A stretch of 64,000 bases of DNA from Oceanicola sp. 22II-s10i. GTDB lineage: Bacteria > Pseudomonadota > Alphaproteobacteria > Rhodobacterales > Rhodobacteraceae. The position numbers were made by a program, and so were the translations under genes. Position 1 is the stretch's first letter; each line of letters starts with the position of its first letter. The notes under the pieces are model-generated. The model worked only from the letters and a program-made list of their open reading frames with translations, ran no database searches and had not been told where the DNA came from. This document shows positions 35,701-44,816 of this stretch, in pieces. The stretch lies in the NCBI RefSeq assembly GCF_002210105.1, contig NZ_AQQU01000006.1, positions 186,001 through 250,000 of the forward strand. The letters are read 5' to 3'.

Positions 35701-37404
35701 TCAGCTGTGTTCTTCGGCCGCCGTCGCCGCCAGCGCCCCGGAAAACACCTTGAGCGCGTCGACATGATAGAGCGCGCCCAGCAGTTCCGGCGGCTTGTCC
35801 GCGCCCTGCAGGGCGACCACGGGCAGGAAGGGCTCTCCGGTCCGGTCGAACAGCGGCATCGCCGTTTCCAGCGTCGCGCCGCCGTCGAGGTAGAGGCCCT
35901 TTTCCACAAGGTCCCAGCACCGGTCCGGCGGCGCGGCGCGTTCGCTGCTGGTGCCACGCATCACGTTCGTCACCCGGAACGTCGCCAGCAGATAGGCCTG
36001 CGGGCCCGCGGCGAGGTGGATGTTGCGCCGTTCCAGCTGGGTCAGGAAGAACGACCGGTCCACCAGCCGCGTCCCGATGGCGGTCGAAATGGACACCGTG
36101 ACCATCACCGCCAGACCGGTCGCCCAGTCGCCGGTCAGTTCGAACACGATCAGCGTGGTCGAGATCGGCGCGCCCAGCACCGCCGCCGCGACGCCGCCCA
36201 TGCCCGCCAGCGCATAGAGCCCCGGCGTGCCCGAGACCGTCGGAAAGAAGCCCGTCGCGATCTGGCCGAACGCCAGTCCCGTCAGCGCACCGATCATCAG
36301 CGAGGGCGAAAAGACCCCGCCCCCCATCCGGCCCCCGACCGTGACGGCGACCGCGATGGTCTTGAGCATCGCGAATACGATCGCCTGCCACAGCAGCAGC
36401 TGACCGCTGAGCGCCAGCGCCGTCGTCTCGTAGCCGACACCGATGATATGCGGGAACGGAATCGCCATCAGACCGAGGATCGCGCCCGACACGGTCGGCC
36501 GCAGCCAGCGCGGCAGCCCGGTGCGGGCCTGAACGGCGGCCGCGAAATCCTCTGCCGCGAAGATCGCCAGCATTACCAGCCCCGCGACCACCCCGCAGAC
36601 CGCGCCGAGCAGCAGGAAGGCCGGAAGCTCCTGGTAGAACTGCAGCATGGTCGTCACCGGCAGGTCGAACTCGGTCACGTCGCCGAAACTCAGCCGGCTG
36701 ATCAGCGCGCCCGAGACCGAGGCGATGACGATGGGGGCGAAGGCATGGATGGCGAAGTGGCGCAGGACCACCTCGAGCGCGAAGAGCGCCCCTGCGATCG
36801 GCGCGTTGAAGCTGGCCGAGACGGCGGCGGCGACAGCGCAGCCCAGCAGGTCGCGGCCCGTGACGCCATCCGCGCGGATCCGCTTCAGCACCCATGTCGA
36901 CATCACGGCGGCGAGGTGGACCACCGGCCCTTCCCGCCCCGACGACCCGCCCGAGCTGAGCGTGATGAGCGAGGCCAGCGCCGAGGCGATGCCCGCCTTG
37001 CCCTCGACCCGGCCCTCGCGCAGCGCCGCACCCTCGATCACGTCCGCGACGGAGCGGACCCGCCCGTCCGGGGTGAACCGGTCGAGGATCAGGCCGACGA
37101 CCAGACCGCCGCCGATCGGAATGAGAAGCACCCAGTACCACGGCAGCCCGCTGACGAAGGAGTGCAGCTTGTGCACTTCCTCCGTTCCGTAAAGAAAGCC
37201 CTGCAAGCCGTTGATCGCCAGTCGGAAGCCGAGCGCGGCGAACCCCGCGGCGATCCCGATGACCAGCGCGATCAGCCAGAACTGGAACTGGCTGGGCCCC
37301 CGGCTGAGCAGCACCGACCATGCGCGCGCGATATGCTGGACCGCGTGGCCCGACATCGCCCGAAATATTCCGTCCCCGCCCCCGGCCATAAGGGCTTCTC
37401 CCAT
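35701..37404 (-). CDS. ClC family chloride channel or H+/Cl- exchanger
   Basis: 567 residues. The membrane domain (about 35-450) has the family filter SGGSSGREGPVVHL with the gating glutamate in GREGP, the later GGRMGGGVFSPSLMIGALTG and GAPISTTLIVFELTG. The soluble C-terminal part (about 470-567) is a CBS-like pair, shortened. ClC proteins of this type act in acid or osmotic balance. The GSGIP motif is degenerate (TLSSGGSSG). ATG 37404 has GGAAGAG at 4-5 bp. It is divergent from the FAD-linked dehydrogenase across 65 bp. Confidence 0.93.
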   Translation of the reverse strand: MGEALMAGGGDGIFRAMSGHAVQHIARAWSVLLSRGPSQFQFWLIALVIGIAAGFAALGFRLAINGLQGFLYGTEEVHKLHSFVSGLPWYWVLLIPIGGGLVVGLILDRFTPDGRVRSVADVIEGAALREGRVEGKAGIASALASLITLSSGGSSGREGPVVHLAAVMSTWVLKRIRADGVTGRDLLGCAVAAAVSASFNAPIAGALFALEVVLRHFAIHAFAPIVIASVSGALISRLSFGDVTEFDLPVTTMLQFYQELPAFLLLGAVCGVVAGLVMLAIFAAEDFAAAVQARTGLPRWLRPTVSGAILGLMAIPFPHIIGVGYETTALALSGQLLLWQAIVFAMLKTIAVAVTVGGRMGGGVFSPSLMIGALTGLAFGQIATGFFPTVSGTPGLYALAGMGGVAAAVLGAPISTTLIVFELTGDWATGLAVMVTVSISTAIGTRLVDRSFFLTQLERRNIHLAAGPQAYLLATFRVTNVMRGTSSERAAPPDRCWDLVEKGLYLDGGATLETAMPLFDRTGEPFLPVVALQGADKPPELLGALYHVDALKVFSGALAATAAEEHS

Positions 37405-37469
37405 CCCGCTCTTCCGCCCCGCCGCGCCTTGTCATATGACGGCCCGAAGCGATCCTGGGGGGATAAGCC

Positions 37470-38846
37470 ATGGCCAATGACGCTGCGTTGAACGATCTTG
37501 CTGACCTCTTAGGCCAAGCATTCACCCGGTCCAAGTCGGATCTGGACCTGCACGGCCGGAGCGAAAGCCATTTCCCCCCGACGCCGCCGGATGCGGTCGC
37601 TTACCCGAGCACCACCGCCGAAGTTGCGGAAATCATGCGCATCTGTGCCCGCCACGGCTGCCCTGTGACCGCTTGGGGCACCGGCACCTCGCTCGAAGGG
37701 CAGAGCCAGGCGGTCCGGGGTGGCGTGGTCGTCGACTTCAGCCGGATGAACCGGGTGCTGGAGGTCAACCAGGCCGACATGGACGTCCGCATCCAGCCCG
37801 GCGTGACCCGCGAGGCGCTGAACGAGGACCTGCGCGCGACCGGCCTGTTCTTTCCGGTCGATCCCGGTGCCAACGCATCGCTCGGCGGCATGGCCGCGAC
37901 GCGGGCCTCGGGGACCACGGCGGTCCGCTACGGCACGATGCGCGACAACGTGCTGGGGCTGGAGGTCGTGCTGGCCGACGGGCGCGTGATCCGCACCGGC
38001 ACGCGGGCGCGCAAATCGTCGGCGGGCTACGACCTGACCGGGCTCTTCGTCGGCTCAGAAGGCACGCTTGGCCTGATCACCGAACTGACATTGCGCCTGC
38101 ATGGCCAGCCCGAGGCGGTCAGCGCCGCCGTCTGCGCCTTCGACAGCATCGGTCAGGCCGTGCGCGCGGTGATCGACACCATCCAGATCGGTGTCCCCAT
38201 GGCGCGGATCGAGATCGTCGATCCGGCCACGGTCCGGGCCGTGAACGCCTATGCGGGGATGTCCCTGCCCGAACTGCCGCATCTGCTGGTGGAATTCCAC
38301 GGCTCCGCCGCCGGGGTCGAGGAACAGGCCCGCACGTTTGGCGAGATCGTGCAGGATCACGGCGGCCTCGGGTTCGACTGGGCCTCGGACCCCGCCGACC
38401 GCAAGGCGCTGTGGACGATGCGGCACAACGCCTTCTACGCCATCCTCGCCCTGCGCCCCGGCTGCCGGTCCATCGTCACCGATGTCTGCGTCCCGATCTC
38501 GCGTCTGGCCGAGGCGATCGAGGAGACCATCGCGGATCTCGACGCCCATCAGGTCACCGGGCCGATCCTCGGTCACGTCGGCGACGGCAACTTCCACGCC
38601 ATCCTGATGTTCGATCCCGCCGATCCGGCGGAGGAAAGCCGCGCGATGGAGGCTGCCGGGCGCATGGTCGACCGGGCGCTGGCCATGGGCGGCACCTCGA
38701 CCGGCGAACATGGAATCGGTCTGGGGAAACGCGGCTACATGGCGCGGGAACACGGGGACGGCTGGCAGGTGATGGGGGCGCTGAAGCAGAGCCTCGATCC
38801 GGCAAACCTGCTCAATCCCGGAAAGATTGTTCCAGACGAGATTTGA
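37470..38846 (+). CDS. FAD-linked oxidoreductase, D-lactate dehydrogenase (cytochrome)/GlcD-like
   Basis: 458 residues with the vanillyl-alcohol-oxidase-type FAD domain: VTAWGTGTSLEGQSQAVRGG and GANASLGGMAATRASGTTAV, then KSSAGYDLTGLFVGSEGTLG. The C-terminal substrate domain ends with GHVGDGNFHAIL and the metal-ligand STGEHGIGLGKRGYM. These match D-lactate dehydrogenases that pass electrons to cytochrome c, and also GlcD; without glcEF next to it the former is likelier. A GGGGG site lies 8 bp before ATG 37470. Confidence 0.92.
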   Translation: MANDAALNDLADLLGQAFTRSKSDLDLHGRSESHFPPTPPDAVAYPSTTAEVAEIMRICARHGCPVTAWGTGTSLEGQSQAVRGGVVVDFSRMNRVLEVNQADMDVRIQPGVTREALNEDLRATGLFFPVDPGANASLGGMAATRASGTTAVRYGTMRDNVLGLEVVLADGRVIRTGTRARKSSAGYDLTGLFVGSEGTLGLITELTLRLHGQPEAVSAAVCAFDSIGQAVRAVIDTIQIGVPMARIEIVDPATVRAVNAYAGMSLPELPHLLVEFHGSAAGVEEQARTFGEIVQDHGGLGFDWASDPADRKALWTMRHNAFYAILALRPGCRSIVTDVCVPISRLAEAIEETIADLDAHQVTGPILGHVGDGNFHAILMFDPADPAEESRAMEAAGRMVDRALAMGGTSTGEHGIGLGKRGYMAREHGDGWQVMGALKQSLDPANLLNPGKIVPDEI

Positions 38847-38967
38847 TCGCCCATAAGATGCAGGGCGACCGCTGAAACGGTCTGTTCCACTTTTTTTTAC
38901 CGCCGGCTCAACACGTTCGGTTGTCAAAGAAGCGACCGCGGCGCACCATTCGCCAAACGGAGGCGGG

Positions 38968-40779
38968 ATGACACGGGTCACGCAGGACAGCGCGATGGCG
39001 AACCAGGACCGGCTCGGCGACGAAGTGGTCAACCGCATCTATGATGTCGCGTTGGACCCCGCCAAATTCGACGACCTCCTGGACCCGTGGGAAGACCTGA
39101 TCGGTCCGCATCGCCGCAACGCGAAAAAGATCGGCCCGCTGGCACTGCAGGGCCCAAACTTCGGCCATCATTTCAAACGGCTGGCCGATATTCTGGACCG
39201 GACACAGCCAGCCGGGCAAATCCGCGCCCAATCGGCGGAACTGGCCGGATACCGCCGCGTGGCCGCGCTCTGCATCAATGGCGCGCTCAAGATTTCAGAG
39301 CTCAACGACGCGGCGGCGGACCTGTTCGGCATAGTGCGCGGCGATCCGATGACGCAACTGCCGCTCCTGCCAGAGGATCATGAAACGCTGGCCGATGCGC
39401 TGCGGCGGCACCTGACGTCCACCAAGCACCCCACTTCGCTTCTGCGCCTTACGGTGCGCGAATCGGCGGGACAGGCCGAGCTGCATCCTATGCTGGTGCG
39501 CCTGCGCCGGGTGGAGAGCGCAGGCGGGTCGCCCTTCGTGGTCATGGTCACATCGGAAATCCGCTGGCCGGACGGATTGAACGAAATCCTGACGCGCAGT
39601 TTCGGCCTGACTTCGTCCGAAATCGAAGTGCTGCAGGGCCTGACCCGCAGCCTCGCACCGCGCGACATCGCCGAGCGTCGGGAACGGTCCGTGGAAACCG
39701 TCCGTGCGCAGATCAAGTCCCTGCTGCTCAAGACCGAAACGCGCAGCCAGGGCGACCTTGTCCGGTTCGCACTTTCGGCGATGGACGTCGCGGATCCTGC
39801 TCAGGCGGATCATACCGCGGCCCGGCGCTGGAGCGGGGGTCGCGGAAACGGGCTTGCGGCGCGGGCCTTCAAGAGCATCCGGCGCCCTGACGACCGGCGC
39901 GTCGACTACTTGCTGCTTGGCGATCCGCGTGGACGCCCGGTCATGTACCTGCCCGGCTTCCTCGGGCTCGCCCGGCTGCCCACAGCGGCCGAAGCCGAGG
40001 CCGCCCGGCGCGGCATGAGGATCATCGTTCCGGTGCGCCCCGGCTATGGCGGTTCGGGCCCCCTGCCCGCCGCCGCGGACCGGCTGTCGGCCCATGCCGA
40101 CGACATCGCGGCAATCGCGGACCAAGAAGGCGCGGGACAGTTCCCGGTCATCGTGATCCAGGACGACCTGGCCTATGCCGCGGCACTGGCTGCCGCCCAT
40201 CCGGGCCGTGCGACCGCGATCTTCGGATTCGGCGCCTCGGTGCCGGTGGACCGGGCCCATCAGTTCGACCGGATGCTGCGGTGGCACCGGTTCCTTTATT
40301 CGAGCGTCCAGTTCACACCCTCGCTCGTGCCCTTCCTCGTCCGCACCGGCTTTGTGATGGTGCAACGGATCGGCAAACTGGGGTTCCTGCTCAAGGTGCT
40401 GAACAAGGCCGGGGCCGATGAGGCACTGTTAAAGGACCCCGCAGTGCTCGAGGCGCTGGAGGTCGGGTCGGAAATCACCCTGTCCGGCCGCTTTGCGGCG
40501 ACCGAGGCGACTACCGCGGAATTCCGGACAATGCACGAGATTGACCTGCCCGCGCTGCTGACCGGTCTGCGCGACCGCCTGCCGGTGACGTTGCTCCACG
40601 GGCCGGACGACCCCCGCGCCCCGCCCGAAACGCTGGCCGAACTCGCGCGCATCTATCCGTGGGTCAACTTCCGGCGGCTCGAGTCCGGGGGGGCGTTGCT
40701 GCTGTTCCAGCACTGGCAGGTGGCGCTCGACCTCGTGGACGCCGAGTGTTCCGCGCTGACTAACCAAATTGGGGTATGA
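38968..40779 (+). CDS. LuxR-type HTH regulator fused to a catalytically degenerate alpha/beta-hydrolase domain
   Basis: 603 residues. The N-terminal 200 residues include a PAS-like segment (LCINGALKISELNDAAADLF). Residues 205-262 are a LuxR/GerE helix-turn-helix (GLTSSEIEVLQGLTRSLAPR, RSVETVRAQIKSLLLKTETR). Residues 312-590 form an alpha/beta hydrolase fold (VMYLPGFLG, RPGYGGSGP). The expected GxSxG elbow reads VIVIQDDLAYA (397-404 region) without serine, and the catalytic-histidine site reads SGGALLLF (Ala576 in place of His), although the acid region HGPDDPRAP is kept. The domain is therefore probably a binding module, not an enzyme. A GGAGG precedes ATG 38968. Confidence 0.88.
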   Translation: MTRVTQDSAMANQDRLGDEVVNRIYDVALDPAKFDDLLDPWEDLIGPHRRNAKKIGPLALQGPNFGHHFKRLADILDRTQPAGQIRAQSAELAGYRRVAALCINGALKISELNDAAADLFGIVRGDPMTQLPLLPEDHETLADALRRHLTSTKHPTSLLRLTVRESAGQAELHPMLVRLRRVESAGGSPFVVMVTSEIRWPDGLNEILTRSFGLTSSEIEVLQGLTRSLAPRDIAERRERSVETVRAQIKSLLLKTETRSQGDLVRFALSAMDVADPAQADHTAARRWSGGRGNGLAARAFKSIRRPDDRRVDYLLLGDPRGRPVMYLPGFLGLARLPTAAEAEAARRGMRIIVPVRPGYGGSGPLPAAADRLSAHADDIAAIADQEGAGQFPVIVIQDDLAYAAALAAAHPGRATAIFGFGASVPVDRAHQFDRMLRWHRFLYSSVQFTPSLVPFLVRTGFVMVQRIGKLGFLLKVLNKAGADEALLKDPAVLEALEVGSEITLSGRFAATEATTAEFRTMHEIDLPALLTGLRDRLPVTLLHGPDDPRAPPETLAELARIYPWVNFRRLESGGALLLFQHWQVALDLVDAECSALTNQIGV

Positions 40780-40832
40780 CTCAGGTGCCGACTCAATGCT
40801 CTGATCGATCTTGTAAACGGTGCAATGTGGCC

Positions 40833-40878
40833 GTCGCGGATCTGCGACCCCGGGCTTAAGTGCCACCAGGTCCGCGAC
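40833..40878. other. long-loop inverted repeat between the LuxR-type regulator and recN
   Basis: GTCGCGGA (40833-40840) and TCCGCGAC (40871-40878) form a perfect 8-bp stem with a 30-nt loop, in the 198-bp gap between two convergent genes. Its role is unknown; it could help transcription termination or be a chance palindrome in GC-rich DNA. Confidence 0.4.
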
Positions 40879-40922
40879 GCGCCGTTTCTCAGTGGTTGTA
40901 ATCTTGTTGAAACCGTTCACGG

Positions 40923-40940
40923 CACCGGCTTCGGCCGGTG
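40923..40940 (+). terminator. UUCG-capped hairpin terminator after the LuxR-type regulator
   Basis: A perfect 7-bp stem CACCGGC-TTCG-GCCGGTG with the very stable UUCG tetraloop, followed on the plus strand by TTCGTGTTTC. This fits an intrinsic terminator for the plus-strand gene ending at 40779. On the minus strand, for recN, the stem is not followed by T residues. Confidence 0.7.
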
Positions 40941-40977
40941 TTCGTGTTTCCGGGTAATGCGCAGGCCCTGCGGCGCG

Positions 40978-42624
40978 TCAGCCCATCAGGCTGCGCGCGG
41001 CGGCGCGGGCTTCGCTGGTGATGCTGTCGCCGGACAGCATCCGCGCGATTTCATCCACCCGAGCATCCGTGGCCAGCGGCACCACCGTCGACAGCGTCTG
41101 ATCGCCCGAGACCCGTTTCTCCACGCGCCAGTGATGGTCGGCCAGCGCCGCCACCTGCGGGGAATGCGTCACCACCAGCACCTGCCCGCCCTCGGAGAGC
41201 GCCAGCAGACGCCGCCCCACGGCATCGGCCGTCGCCCCGCCGACACCACGGTCGATCTCGTCGAAGATCATGGTCAGGTCCCGCGACTCGCCCGTCAGGC
41301 AGACCTTGAGCGCCAGCAGGAACCGAGACAGTTCCCCGCCCGAGGCGATCCGCGCCAGCGGCCCCGCCGGGGCGCCGGGGTTGGTGGCGACGGTGAAGGT
41401 CACCTCGTCCACGCCTTCCGGCCCCGGATCGGCCTGCGTCACGGCGGTGACGAAGCGCGCGCGTTCCATCTTGAGCGGGGCCAGTTCCGCCTCGACCGCG
41501 CGGTCAAGCCGTCCCGCCGCATCCCGCCGGACCGCGCTCAGCTCCGCCGCCGTCGCGGCATAGGCCGCCCCCGCCTCGCGCGCGGCCCGTTCCAGCGCGG
41601 CGATATCGCGTGCGCCGCCGTCGATGCGGCCCAGCTTGCCGCGCAACTCCTCGGCCAGAGCCGGCAGCTCCTCGGGCGTCACGCCGTGCTTGCGCGCCAG
41701 ACCCCGAATGGCGAACAGCCGTTCCTCGACCGCCTCCAGCTCCAACGGATCGAAGTCCAGCGCGTCGAGGCAGCGTTCCACCTCGTCCGCCGCCTCGCCC
41801 AGTTCGGCCATCGCCCGCCCGAGCGCGGCGATCGCGCCGTCCAGCCGCCCCTCGACGCCTTCGGCCGCGCCTTCCAGCCAGCGCAGGGCGTCGTTCAGCG
41901 GACCATCCACACCGTCCGGGCCAAGCGCCGAATGCGCGCGGGCGACATCCGCCTTGACCTTCTCTGCCCCCTGCATCATCCGCCGCCGCGCGTCGAGGCT
42001 GTCCTCCTCGCCCGGTTCGGGCGCCAGCTTGTCCAGCTCGGCCACCGCGTGGCGCAGGAATTCCTCTTCGGCCTGAACCTCGGCCAGTGCCTGCCGCGCC
42101 GTGTCCAGTGCCGCATCCGCCCGCGACCGGTCGCGCCATGCCGCCCGCACCGCATCGCGCTGCGCCCCGATTCCCGCGAACAGGTCCAGCAGCGCCCGGT
42201 GCCCGCGCGGGTTCAGGAGGCCGCGATCGTCGTGCTGACCGTGCAGTTCCACCAGCGTGTCCGACAGCGCCCGCAGCACCTCGCCCGAGGCGCGGCGGTC
42301 GTTGATCCACGCGGTCTTGCGCCCGTCCGACGTGTTGACCCGCCGCAGGATCAGCTCTCCGCCCGAAGGCAGCCCGGCCTCGGCCAGCACCGCCTGCGCC
42401 GGATGGTCCCCAGCCAGATCGAACACCGCTGTCACCTCGCCCTGCTCGGCGCCCTGCCGGACCAGTTCGGCCCGGCCACGCCAGCCCAGCACGAAGCCAA
42501 GCGAGTCGAGCAGGATGGATTTGCCGGCCCCGGTTTCACCGGTCAGCACGTTCAGACCCGGCCGGAACTCCAGTTCCAGCCGGTCGATGATAAGCATGTC
42601 CCGAACTTCAAGCGTTCGCAGCAT
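40978..42624 (-). CDS. recN: DNA repair protein RecN
   Basis: An SMC-like ATPase that acts in double-strand break repair. The 548-residue protein has the N-terminal Walker A GLNVLTGETGAGKSILLDSL, a long coiled-coil middle region, the ABC signature RIASGGELSRFLLALK, and Walker B MIFDEIDRGVGG, followed by the H-loop VVTHSPQVAALADHH. It is the last gene of the bamD-recN pair. No clear alphaproteobacterial LexA direct repeat was seen in the gap before it. Confidence 0.96.
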   Translation of the reverse strand: MLRTLEVRDMLIIDRLELEFRPGLNVLTGETGAGKSILLDSLGFVLGWRGRAELVRQGAEQGEVTAVFDLAGDHPAQAVLAEAGLPSGGELILRRVNTSDGRKTAWINDRRASGEVLRALSDTLVELHGQHDDRGLLNPRGHRALLDLFAGIGAQRDAVRAAWRDRSRADAALDTARQALAEVQAEEEFLRHAVAELDKLAPEPGEEDSLDARRRMMQGAEKVKADVARAHSALGPDGVDGPLNDALRWLEGAAEGVEGRLDGAIAALGRAMAELGEAADEVERCLDALDFDPLELEAVEERLFAIRGLARKHGVTPEELPALAEELRGKLGRIDGGARDIAALERAAREAGAAYAATAAELSAVRRDAAGRLDRAVEAELAPLKMERARFVTAVTQADPGPEGVDEVTFTVATNPGAPAGPLARIASGGELSRFLLALKVCLTGESRDLTMIFDEIDRGVGGATADAVGRRLLALSEGGQVLVVTHSPQVAALADHHWRVEKRVSGDQTLSTVVPLATDARVDEIARMLSGDSITSEARAAARSLMG

Positions 42625-42633
42625 GACGCACAG

Positions 42634-42652
42634 GGTGGGGCCTTACCCCACC
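42634..42652 (-). terminator. hairpin between bamD and recN
   Basis: GGTGGGG-ccTTA-CCCCACC, a perfect 7-bp stem with a 5-nt loop, occupies most of the 33-bp gap between the bamD stop and the recN start. On the minus strand it lies 9 bp before the recN start codon, so it could partly terminate or mask ribosome binding for recN. No T-run is present. Confidence 0.5.
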
Positions 42653-42657
42653 ACCCC

Positions 42658-43500
42658 TTACAGCCACTTGCCCTGGATCATCTGGCGATAGACCTGGCGC
42701 AGCCAGTTGTCGCCCGCCGCCCTCAGCTCCAGCCCGCGTCCGGTCAGCAGCTTGTAGCTGTCTTCGTACCAACGAGTGGACTGGAAGTTGTAGCCGAGGA
42801 TCGCGCCCGCCGTCTGCGCCTCTTCGTTCAGGCCGAGGCTCAGGTAAGCCTCCACCAGACGATGCAGCGCCTCGGCGGTGTGGGTCGTGGTCTGGAAATC
42901 CTCAACCACGACGCGGAAGCGGTTGACGGCGGCGGCGTAGTTCTCGCGGCGCAGGTAGTAGCGCCCGATCTCCATCTCCTTCGCCGCCAGGTGGTCGAAG
43001 GCGAGGTCGAACTTCAGCACCGCCGACTTGGCATATTCGCTGTCCGGGTAATCCTCGATCACCGTGCGCAGCGCCTGCAGCGCCTGGAAGGTCAGACCCT
43101 GGTCGCGGCCGATCTCGTCGATCTGGTCGTAATAGCTGAGCGCCAGCAGGTAGGCCGCATAGGCCGCGTCGTCATCCGCCGGGTAAACGTCGAGGAACCG
43201 CTGCGCGGCGGCGCGGCTCTCCTCGTAGTTCTGGCCCCGGTGGTTGGCGAAGGCGTTCATGATGAGCGCCCGCTTTGCCCAGTCGGTATAGGGATACAGA
43301 CGCTCGATTTCCTCAAAGAATTCAGCAGCCTGTTCGAAACGGGCGCGGTTCAGCTCATACTCGCCGCGATCATAGATCTGTTCGGCGGTATAGTTTTCGA
43401 GCGGCAGTTCCTTCGCCGACTTGTCGCCCGTCCCGCAGGCCGCGACGAATGCGGCGATCAAAAGGGGACCCGCAAGCTTAACCGGGAAACCGCCTGCCAT
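42658..43500 (-). CDS. bamD: outer membrane assembly lipoprotein BamD
   Basis: BamD is the essential lipoprotein of the BAM complex that folds outer-membrane beta-barrels. The 280-residue precursor has a lipoprotein signal with lipobox VAAC (LLIAAFVAACGTGDKS), followed by tetratricopeptide-like helices including NRARFEQAAEFFEEIERLYP, and YYDQIDEIGRDQGLT, which is the BamD-specific motif. The start ATG 43500 has GAGG at 6-bp spacing; a longer frame from GTG 43512 includes that site and is less likely. Next to recN and lpxC, as in other Rhodobacterales. Confidence 0.95.
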   Translation of the reverse strand: MAGGFPVKLAGPLLIAAFVAACGTGDKSAKELPLENYTAEQIYDRGEYELNRARFEQAAEFFEEIERLYPYTDWAKRALIMNAFANHRGQNYEESRAAAQRFLDVYPADDDAAYAAYLLALSYYDQIDEIGRDQGLTFQALQALRTVIEDYPDSEYAKSAVLKFDLAFDHLAAKEMEIGRYYLRRENYAAAVNRFRVVVEDFQTTTHTAEALHRLVEAYLSLGLNEEAQTAGAILGYNFQSTRWYEDSYKLLTGRGLELRAAGDNWLRQVYRQMIQGKWL

Positions 43501-43632
43501 TGCTCGCCTCACCCTCTCGTCCGTCTTCCTGATATGCTGGCCTGGATGACCATGCTTTCGGCAGGGTCTAGCACAGAAAATTGCGGTGCAAAACGCCTTT
43601 ACGCCCCAAATCGGGTTCCGCTCGATCCTCCG

Positions 43633-44553
43633 TCAGGCGACGGCGGGAATCTCTTCGGGGCGCAGACCGGTGCCTGGCAGATGTTGCATCGTGTCGGCGT
43701 CGCAGACAACCATGCGGAACGCCGTCAGGTCTGAAAAAACCTTGCGCAGCAGGCTGTTTGTCACAGTATGCCCGGCCCGGATGCCGGTGTAGCGCCCGAT
43801 GACCGGCGCACCCGCCAGAGCCAGATCGCCGAAGGCGTCCAGCATCTTGTGCCGGACCGGTTCGTCCGGATGGCGCAGGCCGCCCGGCGTCAGCACCTGT
43901 GTACCATCGACCACCACCGCGTTGTCCAGCCGCCCGCCAAGCGCCAGCCCCCGCGCCTGCATCGCCGCGATGTCCCCGGCGCAGCAGAAGGTCCGGCTGT
44001 CGCTCAGATCCCGGATGAAGGACCCGTTCGCCATGCAGGCCCGGCGCGACTGCTGCCCGATGGCCGGGGCGTCGAAGTCGATGGAAAAGGCGATTTCCGG
44101 CCGGTCTGAGGGTTCCAGAACCGCGAGGGCGTCACCGTCGGAGGCTTCGATACGGCGGAGGATTTCCAGAACCCGGACCGGCGCCGCCTGCGCCCGCAGG
44201 CCGCGGGTCAGAAAGCCCCGCACGAAGGGCGCGGCCGAGCCGTCGAGAATCGGTATCTCGGGTCCGTTCACCTCGACCAGCGCATTGTGGATGCCGCAGC
44301 CCGCCAGCGCGGCCATCAGATGTTCGACCAGCCCGACCGAGGCACCGGCGGCATTGGCCAGGCGTGTGCAAAGCGGCGTGTCCGCGACCGAATCCCACCG
44401 GGCGGGAATCATCTGGTCGCCCTGCCGGAAATCGAGACGGCGGAACCAGACGCCATGTTCGGCCGCCGCGGGACGCACGACGGCACGGACCGGCCTGCCG
44501 GAATGCAGGCCGATGCCGGAAAAGGAGATCGGGGATCTGAGTGTCTGCTGCAC
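43633..44553 (-). CDS. lpxC: UDP-3-O-acyl-N-acetylglucosamine deacetylase
   Basis: The committed step of lipid A synthesis, a zinc deacetylase. The 306-residue protein shows the family zinc ligands: His78 in VEHLMAALAG, and the later RHKMLDAFGDLALAG (His and Asp), with AGHTVTNSLL giving the acid/base histidine. The N-terminus SPISFSGIGLHSG is diagnostic. It sits between ftsZ and bamD, separated from ftsZ by a 263-bp gap with a terminator, so it probably has its own promoter there. Confidence 0.96.
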   Translation of the reverse strand: MQQTLRSPISFSGIGLHSGRPVRAVVRPAAAEHGVWFRRLDFRQGDQMIPARWDSVADTPLCTRLANAAGASVGLVEHLMAALAGCGIHNALVEVNGPEIPILDGSAAPFVRGFLTRGLRAQAAPVRVLEILRRIEASDGDALAVLEPSDRPEIAFSIDFDAPAIGQQSRRACMANGSFIRDLSDSRTFCCAGDIAAMQARGLALGGRLDNAVVVDGTQVLTPGGLRHPDEPVRHKMLDAFGDLALAGAPVIGRYTGIRAGHTVTNSLLRKVFSDLTAFRMVVCDADTMQHLPGTGLRPEEIPAVA

Positions 44554-44765
44554 GCGACCGTCGGTTTCTGGATCTGCCGGTTTTGGGGGCGGTTTCGAAG
44601 TTCAATTCGCAAGCACCCGGCGGAACCGGGGTCCGCGAAGTATCCGGGCTGGAGCCGGACGCGGCAATTCACGCTTTGCAACCGAATGAAATACCTGAGT
44701 CCGCCCTGCCCCGCCACCGCGCTGGCCCCGATGAATCGAGGCGGAATCGCGCCGAAACGGAAACC

Positions 44766-44787
44766 GGCCGCCCGTTTCGGGGCGACC
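44766..44787 (-). terminator. intrinsic terminator after ftsZ
   Basis: On the minus strand, 29 bp after the ftsZ stop, GGTCGCCC and GGGCGGCC form an 8-bp stem (one G-T pair) with a CGAAAC loop, followed by GGTTTCCGTTTCGG. This suits termination of the ftsZ message before lpxC. The rest of the 263-bp gap holds no gene I can support. Confidence 0.65.
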
Positions 44788-44816
44788 GGTTCCTGTTCAG
44801 TACGAGGTGGAGTGGC

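Noticed and set aside
40429-40920. Minus-strand open frame starting MNGFNKITTTEKRRVADL in the recN gap
   Set aside because: Its C-terminal part is antisense to the LuxR-type regulator, no ribosome site is visible, and its start overlaps the terminator region.
42603-42617. GAAC-N7-GTTC near the recN start as a LexA box
   Set aside because: Alphaproteobacterial LexA binds a direct repeat (GTTC-N7-GTTC); this is an inverted form and lies inside the coding region.
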